In this document: positions 43,701-52,379 of the stretch, in pieces
How the letters are laid out: every line of letters starts with the position of its first letter
Position numbering within the stretch: the stretch's first letter is position 1
Assembly (NCBI RefSeq): GCF_034427655.1
Contig: NZ_JAXOFX010000004.1
Span: forward strand, 186,001 to 250,000
Reading direction: 5' to 3'
DNA length: 64,000 nt
Source: Robertmurraya_A mangrovi
GTDB lineage: Bacteria > Bacillota > Bacilli > Bacillales > Cytobacillaceae
Notes under the pieces: generated by a model
What the model saw: only the letters and a program-made list of their open reading frames with translations
What the model was told of the DNA's origin: nothing
Databases searched by the model: none
Position numbers and translations under genes: made by a program

Positions 43701-46700
43701 TTTATCCATGCGGGTGAAGAAATGCTTAGAAGTAAATACGGTGACCATAACAGCTATAAGAGCTCAGACGAAATCAATAAAATTCGCTGGGAATTAAAAG
43801 ACCAATATCAACCTGTATTTGATTATTATAAAGGCTTAATTGAACTAAGAAAAGCTCATCCAGCTTTTAAAATGAACTCGAAAACAACGATTGAGCAGAA
43901 CCTACAAGTAACAAAAGCAAACGAAAATGTAGTGGCTTATGAACTGAAGAATTTTGCGAATAACGACACTTGGAAAAATATCGTTGTCATCTATAATGCG
44001 AATCAAACAGCAAAAGAAGTAAGCTTACCTTCAAACCGTGAGTGGAATATTGTCGTTGACCACACAAGTGCAGGAACAGATACGATCCGCACAGTAACAG
44101 GCGACAAAGTTTCAGTAGAACCACTTTCTATGATGGTTTTATATGATGAAAAAGAAGCAGATTACACAGCTGAAGTAACAAGTGTTGACCTAAACACAAC
44201 GGATTTTGCTATGAACCCTGGTTCTTCCAAAACAATCTTAGCTTATGTAAAAGATCAAAAAGGAAGAATCATGACTGACCAAACGGTTGAATGGTCCACT
44301 TCAAACGAAGACGTAGCAACAGTTGTAAACGGAAAAGTGACTGGAGTGAAAAATGGTACTGCAACGATTACAGCAGCAGTAGGTAGCGTAAAAGCATCTG
44401 TTGAAGTATCGGTGGCAACCCTTGCTCCTAAAACGATTACGATTTCTGGTGATAAATCTGTCTATGAAACTTACTCAACCCAACTAACAGCTCTTGTCCG
44501 TGACCAGTTCAATCAAGAAATGTTAGGCTCTAAAGTAACTTGGAAGTCATCCGACACATCCGTTGCAACGGTTGATGGAACAGGGAAAGTTTCAGGAATT
44601 AAACCAGGTAGCGTAACCATCACGGCTACCGCAGGAGACGCTACAGCTTCACTAGAATTAACGGTAAAAGAAAACGTCCAACGTTATGTCAGAATTAAAT
44701 ACGTTCGACCAGACCAAGATTTTAAAGAATGGAATATTTGGGTTTGGAACACAGGCGTGAAAAATGATCAAATTGACTTTACCGAATTTGATGGTGACAC
44801 AGCGATTGCAAACATTGAAATCGCACCAACAACCGAGTCCATTGGCTTCCTAATCCGTAAAGGCACAGACTGGAGCACAGCAAAAATTTCTCCAGATAGT
44901 GATGACCATAATATAAAAATTGACCGTGACGAAGTAATCACAAAGGTAACGGTTGTAACTGGTGTACCTGGCCAAACCGTCGTACCTGCCGTTAAAGGTC
45001 CCGTTTTAGAAGATGGAAACGTAACCTTCTTCTATCGTGATGAAGCTTTATATCAAAAAGATGAAATGCATACGATTGATAACGTAAAGGTAAAAGTAGC
45101 AGGAAAAGAATATGCAATGACGTATAACGAGAAAAATGAGTACTTCTCTTATAAGCTAGAAAACATAGATCCTGGTTCGTATGAATACAGCTTCTTATTA
45201 ACCAAAGCGGGAGAAACAACCGAAGTAACTGACCCGAAAAATACGAAAGATGGCAAGTCTGTTATCACTTACACATTGCCAAAAGTAAGTATTGAAGCAG
45301 CGGTAAATCCTGCTCAAATTTCACACAACGAAAATGCGGTTCTTTCGGTAAATGTTACGACCGAAGAGGAAGTTTCATTTAAAGAAATGTATGTAGATTT
45401 AACTCCGCTTGGAGGAAAATCAAAAGTAAATATTGACCCAGCGGTGGGTGCAGTAACAATTGCAGCAAGCGATTCAATCCCAGCTGGAATGAAAACATTA
45501 AGTGTGACAGTCGTAGATGAGTTTGGTAACAAACACAAACAAATAGCTAGCGTAGATGTAAAAGCAAGAACGTACCAAGGAAAGCTAGACTTCGATTGGG
45601 ATGAAGCACGCATTTACTTCATGTTAACAGACCGCTTCTTAGACGGTGACAAGAGCAACAACCATCCACTAGGATATGATCCAAACCATGATGAAGCCTA
45701 CCATGGCGGAGACTTCCGAGGAATTATCAACAAGCTAGATTATCTAGAAGACCTAGGAATCAATACGATCTGGATTTCACCAATTGTAGATAATATTGAC
45801 TTCAACAAAGGTGCAGATTTTAAAACAAAAGATGGTCTAGAAGCAAAGCAGTATGCCTACCACGGCTATTGGGCAAAAGATTTTACAAAGATTGACGAAA
45901 CACTAGGTGACCTTGAAACCTTCAAAGAGCTAATCGATAAAGCGCATGCTCGCGGAATGAAAATCATGGTGGACATTGTACTGAACCACACAGGTTACGG
46001 TATGAACAAAATTAAAGATAATTGGAAAGACTTAGAGGGCTTACCAACAGAAGAAGAAAGAGCCGTCTTTAAAGATATGCTACGTACTGTAAATGAAGAC
46101 CCAACAGTGCGTGGTGAACTGGATGAACTGCCTGACTTTAAAACAGAAGACCCTGCTGTTCGTGACCAAATCATCAAATGGCAAACAGCATGGCTAGAAA
46201 AAGCAAGAACAGCAAGCGGCGGAACCATAGACTACTTCCGTGTAGACACAGTGAAGCACGTGGAAGAAGCAACTTGGATGGCGTTCAAGAACGAACTGAC
46301 GAAAATTGATCCAAACTTCAAGCTAATTGGCGAGTATTGGGGAGCAAGTATCTCTAATGACGGTGGCTACCTAGGCACAGGTCAAATGGACTCCCTATTA
46401 GACTTTGATTTTAAAGAAAAAGCGAGAGACTTTGTAAATGGAAACATTGACGGAGTAGAATCCTATTTAACAGAACGTAACAATAAACTAAACAGCTCTC
46501 ACATGCTAGGACAATTCTTAAGCAGCCATGACCAAGATGGCTTCCTATCCGAGTATGTAGGTGGAGATGTAGGAAAACTAAAAGTTGCAGCAGCCCTTCA
46601 AATCACATCTAAAGGCCAACCGGTCATATACTACGGAGAAGAGCTAGGAAACTCAGGCAAATCAAGTTGGGTATCCAACAACGGTGTCATCTCTGAGTTT

Positions 46701-47387
46701 GGTAAAAACCGTGCAAGCATGCCTTGGGATAAATACGAAAGCAAAGACGCAGCAACAGTCGACCTACACGACCACTATGCAAAACTATTAAACATCCGTG
46801 CTGACTACTCAAAAGTATTCTCTAAGGGTGCTAGAACAAAAGTAGCCGGTGGAGACGCTGACAAATATGTTGTTATTGAAAGAGAATACAACGGTGAGGC
46901 TATCTACGTTGGTATGAATACAACGGCGGAGGCTAAGCAAGTAACAGTTCCGGTAGACTTTGCAGCTGGAACAAAAGTGCAAGATGTATACAGCGGTAAA
47001 AAGTATAGTGTTAACGAGAATAAAGAAGTAATCGTTGACCTTGCATCACGCAATGATGGTGGTACGTTTATCCTTGCTGCGTCAAAAGGTGATGACGATG
47101 GCGGAGAAGACAAAGATACGACTCCACCAGCAAAACCAGAAGTAGACAAAGTAACAGATAAAGACCCTCAAGTAAGAGGAACAGCAGAAGAAGGCAGTAC
47201 TGTTTACGTGAAAGTAGGAAATAAAGTAATAGGAACGGCAGAAGCGAAGAATAAAGGTAAGTTCCATGTGAAGCTTGATAAGCAGAAGGTTGGTACAGTG
47301 CTGACTGTTTATGTGGTTGATCTGGCTGGGAATAAGAGTGAGGATGTATTGGTGAAGGTTGAGAGTAAACATCCTTTGAAAAAGTAA
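40710..47387 (+). CDS. Secreted amylopullulanase with two GH13 catalytic domains
   Basis: A 2225-aa exported starch-degrading enzyme. TTG 40710 follows AAGGAGGAG; a signal peptide ends near NVSA-Q. In order: two starch-binding E-set modules, an Ig-like module, a CBM41-like module, then a type I pullulanase (FNWGYDP at about 707; DVVYNH; nucleophile Asp831 in FRFD; Glu861 in YGEPW; Asp945 in TAHDN), two Big2 modules, a second CBM41-like plus E-set region, and an alpha-amylase-type GH13 (DIVLNHTG near 1755; Asp1846 in YFRVD; Glu1875 in IGEYWG; Asp1941 in SSHDQ). A final Ig-like domain matches the end of the 5'-nucleotidase-like protein at 59877. It should cut both alpha-1,6 and alpha-1,4 bonds. 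Confidence 0.93.
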   Translation: MSKPRIRAFSIVMVFALILQLFSGIAPYANVSAQTETKSPIIHDDGSVTFNYVSKGETAVFVVGSFTDWDTAKAIEMTKQDEIYTVKIPPLEKGNYEYKFLLNNRSWDENTTDPLNSQTSGGNSAFTIGEKAPVTESPVINADGTTTFKFTGDANRVRVAGSFTSWQDGAKDMTKVDGVWQLTFELAPGTYQYKFILDEGNWITDPGNSKELDGNSALYVPGLIVTSSNNVEKGKSLELTAKMLDQSGRESAATPQWSIKDERAGITLTDNVIKVDSSYEVKADDTVTVQATQDGKSAEKVINILNQTYSYTINYYRFDGNQSNWDMWLWEDGKEGAAYPFTSTTEDGFATATVEFSSNQLNIIPRPGNWTTQDLTRKIEIKEGNSIEVWIVQDVQEIYYQKPDLSASVQAALMDSLQEINVKVNKNLADSTTFKLMDVEANQEIPTTVTKLSNDKVKLTIQDPTQVDVRKVYEVQATGYASKNVTMRNVLNDDMFYYGGNDLGFTYSSSGTTFKLWAPTAKNVSVALYDDQGNYEGPFVRDNTGGQETEMTRAENGVWSTTLNGDRAGKYYLYKVEFADGTVNYAVDPYAVSTSPNGQRTAIIDLSSTNPSNFKPQEKPTLVSPTETILYELHVRDFSIDENSGMTNKGKYKAFTETGTKGPNGVKTGVDSLKELGITHVHLLPSYDFGSVNELTVDDPNSSDPKFNWGYDPIHFNVPEGSYSTNPADPTSRVKEFKEMVQALHDQGIRVVMDVVYNHTYMPESTQLKGGSPFDLIVPGYYYRTDNEGKITNGSGTGNEVASERPMIRKYIKDSVKYWAKEYGVDGFRFDLMGLIDRQTMSELTKELKEEVDPTILIYGEPWTGGSTSLDAAFQNFKGTQKDQGYAVFNDNLRGAIKGGSDDNSTGFATGSEGRENDIVTGLKGAITDFTNRPSETINYVTAHDNLNLWDKLMKIAGTDISKDPHASITEANVLDNEHVKRSLLANGIVLTSQGIPFIHAGEEMLRSKYGDHNSYKSSDEINKIRWELKDQYQPVFDYYKGLIELRKAHPAFKMNSKTTIEQNLQVTKANENVVAYELKNFANNDTWKNIVVIYNANQTAKEVSLPSNREWNIVVDHTSAGTDTIRTVTGDKVSVEPLSMMVLYDEKEADYTAEVTSVDLNTTDFAMNPGSSKTILAYVKDQKGRIMTDQTVEWSTSNEDVATVVNGKVTGVKNGTATITAAVGSVKASVEVSVATLAPKTITISGDKSVYETYSTQLTALVRDQFNQEMLGSKVTWKSSDTSVATVDGTGKVSGIKPGSVTITATAGDATASLELTVKENVQRYVRIKYVRPDQDFKEWNIWVWNTGVKNDQIDFTEFDGDTAIANIEIAPTTESIGFLIRKGTDWSTAKISPDSDDHNIKIDRDEVITKVTVVTGVPGQTVVPAVKGPVLEDGNVTFFYRDEALYQKDEMHTIDNVKVKVAGKEYAMTYNEKNEYFSYKLENIDPGSYEYSFLLTKAGETTEVTDPKNTKDGKSVITYTLPKVSIEAAVNPAQISHNENAVLSVNVTTEEEVSFKEMYVDLTPLGGKSKVNIDPAVGAVTIAASDSIPAGMKTLSVTVVDEFGNKHKQIASVDVKARTYQGKLDFDWDEARIYFMLTDRFLDGDKSNNHPLGYDPNHDEAYHGGDFRGIINKLDYLEDLGINTIWISPIVDNIDFNKGADFKTKDGLEAKQYAYHGYWAKDFTKIDETLGDLETFKELIDKAHARGMKIMVDIVLNHTGYGMNKIKDNWKDLEGLPTEEERAVFKDMLRTVNEDPTVRGELDELPDFKTEDPAVRDQIIKWQTAWLEKARTASGGTIDYFRVDTVKHVEEATWMAFKNELTKIDPNFKLIGEYWGASISNDGGYLGTGQMDSLLDFDFKEKARDFVNGNIDGVESYLTERNNKLNSSHMLGQFLSSHDQDGFLSEYVGGDVGKLKVAAALQITSKGQPVIYYGEELGNSGKSSWVSNNGVISEFGKNRASMPWDKYESKDAATVDLHDHYAKLLNIRADYSKVFSKGARTKVAGGDADKYVVIEREYNGEAIYVGMNTTAEAKQVTVPVDFAAGTKVQDVYSGKKYSVNENKEVIVDLASRNDGGTFILAASKGDDDGGEDKDTTPPAKPEVDKVTDKDPQVRGTAEEGSTVYVKVGNKVIGTAEAKNKGKFHVKLDKQKVGTVLTVYVVDLAGNKSEDVLVKVESKHPLKK

Positions 47388-47396
47388 ATAGGTAAT

Positions 47397-47434
47397 GAAA
47401 AAGATGAGTGGAAAGTATTCTACTCATCTTTTTC
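47397..47434 (+). terminator. Amylopullulanase gene terminator
   Basis: GAAAAAGATGAGT (47397-47409) pairs with ACTCATCTTTTTC (47422-47434). Thirteen base pairs with the T-run inside the 3' arm. Confidence 0.85.
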
Positions 47435-47446
47435 AAAATTATTAAA

Positions 47447-47459
47447 GGTGACAGTCACC
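47447..47459. repeat. REP-like palindrome, copy 8 (3' of RAYT)
   Basis: GGTGACAGTCACC, the perfectly symmetrical variant, 29 bp beyond the stop codon of the RAYT gene and followed by TTTGTAATAAAATA. Confidence 0.9.
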
Positions 47460-47487
47460 TTTAACGTATTTGTAATAAAATATCTTT

Positions 47488-48057
47488 TTATCTATATGGG
47501 TTTTTTAACTTGTGTTGTACCCAATTATGATACTCCATTTTTCTTTGTTCCTCAGTTTGTCCAGGAAAAAAATTAAGTAAAGGTTGGAAATTTAGAAACG
47601 GTGGCGAGGAGGAAGAACTATTGTGGAAAAAATAGTAACTAGACCAGGGATAATCTTGAGGATCCTCTACAATACTAGCTTCTAAAGGATTCAAATGGAT
47701 GTAGCGACTCACTTCTGCAATGCCTAAATCATCATAAATTGGCTTACTAAAAAAACGTTTTTCAAACAGATGTCCTGTAACTTTATATCGATAATTGTAG
47801 TAATCCGAATATGATTTATTAATTCTACTCATGATAGAAGACAAACTAGCTTCTTTAGATCTTAGAAGTAAATGATAGTGATTAGACATAAGACAATAAC
47901 TAGTAATTTCTATAGCATGATTCCTATGGATGTAGCTTAATAACCTTAAAAAATACATAAAATCGCGATTGCCTCTAAACAAGTAATCTCTCCAATTCCC
48001 CCTACTTGTTACATGATGAAAATGTTCAGGACTCCAGATCCGTTTGGCTCTTCCCAT
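47488..48057 (-). CDS. REP-associated tyrosine transposase (RAYT, Y1_Tnp / IS200-like)
   Basis: A 189-aa HUH single-strand nuclease. MSNHYHLLLRS contains the His-x-His metal pair. The helix INKSYSDYYNYRYKVTGHLF supplies the candidate catalytic Tyr. RYIHLNPLEASIVEDPQDYPWSSY is typical of the Y1_Tnp/RAYT group. ATG 48057 has a perfect AGGAGG site; a longer frame to 48153 would translate the REP palindrome and is rejected. The gene is flanked on both sides by copies of the same palindrome (8, 9, 10). There are no classical IS ends. The family processes or mobilises REP sequences. Confidence 0.9.
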   Translation of the reverse strand: MGRAKRIWSPEHFHHVTSRGNWRDYLFRGNRDFMYFLRLLSYIHRNHAIEITSYCLMSNHYHLLLRSKEASLSSIMSRINKSYSDYYNYRYKVTGHLFEKRFFSKPIYDDLGIAEVSRYIHLNPLEASIVEDPQDYPWSSYYFFHNSSSSSPPFLNFQPLLNFFPGQTEEQRKMEYHNWVQHKLKNPYR

Positions 48058-48092
48058 TTCTAACCTCCTTATAATATTTCTAAAATATTTCA

Positions 48093-48105
48093 GGTGACTG
48101 TCACC
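48093..48105. repeat. REP-like palindrome, copy 9 (5' of RAYT)
   Basis: GGTGACTGTCACC, the symmetrical variant, 36 bp upstream of the RAYT start. Confidence 0.9.
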
Positions 48106-48223
48106 TTTAATATATTCGGTATATATTCTTAGGAACCCTTTTGATATATTCACTAGTCTAAATTATTTAGTAGGATAGTAGATTGTTACATAGGTATTAC
48201 AGAAATGTAATAATTACATTGCA

Positions 48224-48236
48224 GGTGACTGTCACC
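48224..48236. repeat. REP-like palindrome, copy 10
   Basis: GGTGACTGTCACC preceded by ATTACATTGCA. The second upstream copy, 131 bp from copy 9 in the same orientation. Confidence 0.9.
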
Positions 48237-48331
48237 TTTAAAAATGCTGTCATATTTTTTCCAATTCATTCACTTTTCGGTTAAAATAGACAAGGACAAA
48301 CAATAAAAGACAAACCAGTTGGAGGATAAAA

Positions 48332-48994
48332 ATGTACTACCAAGTTCAGCTTCTTCGCAGTCTGTTTCAGCCTTTCGTTTATTCGTATCAACTCAAGCAA
48401 GCGGAACGAATCGAGGGTATATGGGGACGAACTGTTCTCTTAATGATAATAACCATAATAATATCAAGCATCAGTGCTTATTTTGGAATTGGAAACGAGA
48501 TACTTTCAAACAAAATACATGAATTAACTCCAGAACAATTTGAGATAATGAAAGTGTTTTTTGCATTAGGACAAGTACTAAATGGGATTGTGATTACAGC
48601 GCTTTATATCTTTTTCCCATCTCTATTAATTTGGTTATTTGCAGACATTGAATATAAAAAACTAGTAATTATACAACTATTAGTCGTAACAATCTTACTT
48701 TTTGAAAAATTAATTATAATCCCTTTGCATCTATTTCTTGGAATAGATCAAGATTCTTCACCGTTCTCTTTCGGAGTAATGGCACAATACATAACCAACT
48801 ACAAACTAATCATCTATTTTCTTTCAGCTATTACGCTCTTTAAAATATGGGCGATAGTTATCCAGTATAAATACTTAAAATCAATGTCTCAAAAAAGCCC
48901 AGCTTTCATTCTAGTTATTCTACTATCTATTAATTTATTATTCTGGGTGTTCAATGCGTTATTCTCATACATTCAATTTGAAAAGCTCATCTAA
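48332..48994 (+). CDS. Yip1-family membrane protein (YknW-like)
   Basis: A 220-aa protein with about five transmembrane segments (for example VLLMIITIIISSISAYFGIG and ALYIFFPSLLIWLFA). Its layout fits the Yip1 family, in which B. subtilis YknW assists assembly of the YknXYZ exporter. The start ATG follows GGAGG. The next gene, 14 bp downstream, encodes a HlyD-type adaptor like YknX, which supports this reading. No ABC partner genes are adjacent. Confidence 0.75.
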   Translation: MYYQVQLLRSLFQPFVYSYQLKQAERIEGIWGRTVLLMIITIIISSISAYFGIGNEILSNKIHELTPEQFEIMKVFFALGQVLNGIVITALYIFFPSLLIWLFADIEYKKLVIIQLLVVTILLFEKLIIIPLHLFLGIDQDSSPFSFGVMAQYITNYKLIIYFLSAITLFKIWAIVIQYKYLKSMSQKSPAFILVILLSINLLFWVFNALFSYIQFEKLI

Positions 48995-49008
48995 GGGGGT
49001 GCTCATAA

Positions 49009-50223
49009 ATGAAATGGAAATACTGGCTGCTTACGATAGTGACAGCCTTATTCATTCTATCCAATCTCTATTTAATATTTAAAAAGGATAGTGAGATTAG
49101 TAGATTAAATTACATAGAAAATTGGACTAAAGTTGAGGGAATGACACTAGTTGATTCTAAAAAAGGGACTGGTAAAATAACTCCTGTTGAAGAACAGCAT
49201 ATTTATCATCAAGCAAAAAGTGGCGAGTTTAAACAATTCCTAGTTAAGGAAGGGGAGGAAGTAGAAGTAGGTGCAGCACTTCTAGAATACTCACCATCAG
49301 AGATTGAAAGAGATCTTACAAAATTACAGAGTGAAAAATCAACATTAGAGCAAGAGCTATCGGCACTAACAGTCAATATTAGTCAATTACAAACTCTGCA
49401 ACAAAGCATGTCCCAAAAAGCAACATCCGATAAAGAAAAAGGAAACAAAGTACAGAATGAACTTTTATCGGATTCAATTCTGGCAGAAATATATGAAAAG
49501 GAAAGACAGAAAAGTAAAGTTGAAGGTAAGATAGCTGAATACGAACAAATTATTACCGCAGCAACCGAAGGCTTAACGACACTAACGGTAAATAGCAATC
49601 TGGGAGGCACAATAAAAGAGGTTAATCCCACCTTAAATAATCCTATCATAACTATTTATTCAGACGAGCAGCAAATTGAAGGGTTAATGTCTGAAGAGGA
49701 AGTACAGGAATTATCTGTAGGTATGAAGGTTATTGCTACTTCTGAACATTTAAGCAAAAGTTTCGAAGGAACGATTTCTCAAATATTTACAGTTCCTGTT
49801 GAGGAATCTAACGAAAAAAAGAGCCAATATCGTTACATTATTCAACTTGAAGAAATTCCTGAAGAAAAATTACCTTATGGTTCACATGTAGAGCTAAAAA
49901 TAATTAAACGAGAAGCAATAGATGCCTTGTCGATTCCATTTAAATCACTAAGAAAAGGAAACGAGATTTATGTATTTGCCCTTGATAAGGATGGAAGCAT
50001 CAATAAACGTTTAGTTAAAACAGGGATACAAGTAAATAATAATCTTGAGGTAATGGGAGAGATTGAAGCGGGAGATATAATAGTTTCTAACCCAAAAGGA
50101 GTAAAAAATGAGTCCCCTTATTTTACCCCATTAAAAACGAAACATTGGAGTAAAGAAGCTATTCAAAAACTGGGTAAAAGAGCTTTACTTAAATCAATGG
50201 CAAAGGGGTTTTTAATCAAATAA
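49009..50223 (+). CDS. HlyD/RND-type membrane fusion adaptor (YknX-like)
   Basis: A 404-aa membrane-anchored adaptor. One N-terminal transmembrane segment (about residues 5-24) is followed by half of a biotinyl-lipoyl fold (FKQFLVKEGEEVEVGAALLEY), a long coiled coil (about 100-185), the second lipoyl half (NLGGTIKEVNPTLNNPI) and beta-barrel domains ending near IVSNPKGV. Such adaptors join an inner-membrane transporter to the outside. The ribosome site is AAGGGGG. The gene forms an operon with the Yip1-like gene. The transporter partner must be elsewhere. Confidence 0.85.
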   Translation: MKWKYWLLTIVTALFILSNLYLIFKKDSEISRLNYIENWTKVEGMTLVDSKKGTGKITPVEEQHIYHQAKSGEFKQFLVKEGEEVEVGAALLEYSPSEIERDLTKLQSEKSTLEQELSALTVNISQLQTLQQSMSQKATSDKEKGNKVQNELLSDSILAEIYEKERQKSKVEGKIAEYEQIITAATEGLTTLTVNSNLGGTIKEVNPTLNNPIITIYSDEQQIEGLMSEEEVQELSVGMKVIATSEHLSKSFEGTISQIFTVPVEESNEKKSQYRYIIQLEEIPEEKLPYGSHVELKIIKREAIDALSIPFKSLRKGNEIYVFALDKDGSINKRLVKTGIQVNNNLEVMGEIEAGDIIVSNPKGVKNESPYFTPLKTKHWSKEAIQKLGKRALLKSMAKGFLIK

Positions 50224-50253
50224 AAAATACTGGTGCACAACCAGTATTTTTTT
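50222..50253 (+). terminator. Terminator of the Yip1/HlyD pair
   Basis: AAAAAATACTGG pairs with CCAGTATTTTTT around a 7-base loop, T-run included. Confidence 0.9.
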
Positions 50254-50366
50254 GTGCAATAAATGTCGAAAAAACGGATAATTTGTATTGAAGAATTTGG
50301 AAGTGTTAGTTAATATAAGAATAAAGTTTTAGGTAATTATACTTATATAATATAGGGGGACAAGTC

Positions 50367-52331
50367 TTGAACTCAATAAAGGTCAAACTCTTTACTATTT
50401 TACTTCTAGTTTCAATTATTCCATTATTATTAAGTAGTACAATATTATATTTTACAAACAATCAAGGATTTTCAAAAATATCTTCTAATAATCAAAGTGC
50501 AACTAAAGACTCTGTGCAAAATCAGCTAATTAGGGTGTCAGGAGGGTTACTAGATCTAACAAAAATTTATGCAGATAATCCTGAAGTAGTTGAAGCCTTC
50601 AAAAGTGGGAACCACGAGGTCATGGACGAAGCTATTACTCCAATCTTCAACCAGTTAAAAGAAGAGCACAAGCTAGATGTGTTTGAACTTGGAGGTAAAG
50701 ACGGAGTAGTTTTATTTAGAGGCCATAACCCCGAGAAGTTTGGGGATGACAAGAGTGACAAGCTAGCAATTCAAGCCGCTTTAAAGGGTCAGGAAATCTC
50801 AGGTTTTGAGTTTGGAAGTAGTGGTCTTGCTGTACGTGCTTTTACCCCGATTAGACATAACAACGAAGTAATTGGAACACTTCAAACAGGTCTCAATAGT
50901 CAGTTCGTGAAATCTATTACAGATACGTTGAAGGGTGTAGAATTAAACATTTTAAACGCAGAAGGCGAAATTCTTGTTTCTTCGGAAGAAAATAATGTAG
51001 GTAACACTTTAAAAAGCGACTCCGCCCTAACAAAAGTACTGTCTGGTAAGGAACTTACTAAAGAGAGTGGAAATATCCTAGAAACATTTTTGCCAATGTA
51101 TGATCCAACCAATACAGAAGTGATAGGAGCTATCCTAATTAGCCAAGATGAAACTTTATTAAATCGTATCCAGAAACAAGTTGGTAACATATCCCTTTTA
51201 ATTGGAGTATTAACCGTTGTAATTGTATCAACTATAGCTTGGGTACTAAGCAATGGTTTTTCAAGACCGATTCAACTTGTTACAGAACAAATGAAAGAAA
51301 TTTCAAAAGGAAATTTAAATGTAAACTTTACTATTAATCATAGAAAAGATGAAATAGGGCAACTCATTCAATCAGCATCTGAAACTCAAACGAATCTAAG
51401 AGAGTTGATTCAAAAAATATCTAATGTATCGAATGTAGTAAAAGATCAAAGCTTACATATGCTGAAGTCTTCAAACGAGATAGCAGAAGGAAGTAGCCAG
51501 GTAGTTTCAACCATGCAAGAACTCTCAGCTGGCGCAGAATCCCAAGCTGACTCAACCGTTGATTTATCACAGATTGTTCATGACTTTTCTACAAAAATTG
51601 TTGAGGTCACTAATAACGGTAACGAAGTCTCTACATCAGCTAATACTGCATTAATTTTAACAACTAGAGGCAAAGAATTAATGGATTCTTCCGTTCAACA
51701 AATGAAAAAAATTCATCAAATTGTTGACCGATCTGTAAATCAAGTTGTGGGCTTAGATCAAAAATCTAGTGAAATTACTAATCTAGTGAAAGTCATTCAA
51801 GATATATCCGATCAAACGAATCTATTAGCATTAAATGCAGCAATAGAAGCGGCAAGAGCAGGAGAACATGGGAAAGGCTTCGCAGTTGTTGCTAATGAAG
51901 TTAGAAAGTTAGCTGAACAGGTTTCACTTTCAATTATTGATATCAAAGAAATAGTAGACGGAATAAAAACAGAGTCACAAAAAGTCACTTCCTCACTAAA
52001 AGAAGGCTTTGCACAAGTAGAATCAGGTACACAACAGATAAACACTACAGGACAGACGTTTGAAGAAATAACACACTCTATATCGAGCATGATGAAAAAA
52101 ATTGCGCAAAATACAGAAGGTTTACAAGAAATAAATGAAGAGACAGCCAAAGTTGATGCGTTTATCGATAGAATTTCATCGGTCGCTCAAGAGTCTGCAG
52201 CAGGAATTGAACAAACAACCGCATCTGCACAACAAACCAGTAGGTCTATTGAAGAAATAGCACAAAATGCTAACACACTAGCAAAAATGTCAGAAGACTT
52301 ACAAAAACTTGTAAGCAACTTTAAAATCTAA
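50367..52331 (+). CDS. Methyl-accepting chemotaxis protein
   Basis: A 654-aa transmembrane chemoreceptor. TM1 is at about residues 8-28, an extracellular Cache-like sensor at 30-270 (FELGGKDGVVLFRGHNPEKFGDD; AVRAFTPIRHNNEVIGTLQTG), TM2 near 275-295, then HAMP (RPIQLVTEQMKEISKGNL) and the signalling domain with the hairpin tip DQTNLLALNAAIEAARAGEH and GFAVVANEVRKLAEQV. The start is TTG 50367 behind GGGGG. The ligand is unknown; the Cache type often senses small carboxylates or amino acids. It is monocistronic. A 47-bp palindrome starts 2 bp after the stop. Confidence 0.93.
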   Translation: MNSIKVKLFTILLLVSIIPLLLSSTILYFTNNQGFSKISSNNQSATKDSVQNQLIRVSGGLLDLTKIYADNPEVVEAFKSGNHEVMDEAITPIFNQLKEEHKLDVFELGGKDGVVLFRGHNPEKFGDDKSDKLAIQAALKGQEISGFEFGSSGLAVRAFTPIRHNNEVIGTLQTGLNSQFVKSITDTLKGVELNILNAEGEILVSSEENNVGNTLKSDSALTKVLSGKELTKESGNILETFLPMYDPTNTEVIGAILISQDETLLNRIQKQVGNISLLIGVLTVVIVSTIAWVLSNGFSRPIQLVTEQMKEISKGNLNVNFTINHRKDEIGQLIQSASETQTNLRELIQKISNVSNVVKDQSLHMLKSSNEIAEGSSQVVSTMQELSAGAESQADSTVDLSQIVHDFSTKIVEVTNNGNEVSTSANTALILTTRGKELMDSSVQQMKKIHQIVDRSVNQVVGLDQKSSEITNLVKVIQDISDQTNLLALNAAIEAARAGEHGKGFAVVANEVRKLAEQVSLSIIDIKEIVDGIKTESQKVTSSLKEGFAQVESGTQQINTTGQTFEEITHSISSMMKKIAQNTEGLQEINEETAKVDAFIDRISSVAQESAAGIEQTTASAQQTSRSIEEIAQNANTLAKMSEDLQKLVSNFKI

Positions 52332-52332
52332 T

Positions 52333-52379
52333 ATTACAAAAGTGTTGCAGGTGACAGTCACCTGCAACACTTTTGTAAT
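52333..52379. repeat. 47-bp perfect palindrome containing REP copy 11
   Basis: Arms of 23 bp, ATTACAAAAGTGTTGC followed by AGGTGAC and its exact complement, surround one central base. The core GGTGACAGTCACC is at 52350-52362. It lies between the chemoreceptor stop and the converging 49-aa gene and can serve as a bidirectional terminator hairpin. It shows the full-length form of the dispersed repeat. Confidence 0.95.

Noticed and set aside
48058..48153. N-terminal extension of the RAYT gene
   Set aside because: It would translate REP copy 9. ATG 48057 has a perfect AGGAGG site.
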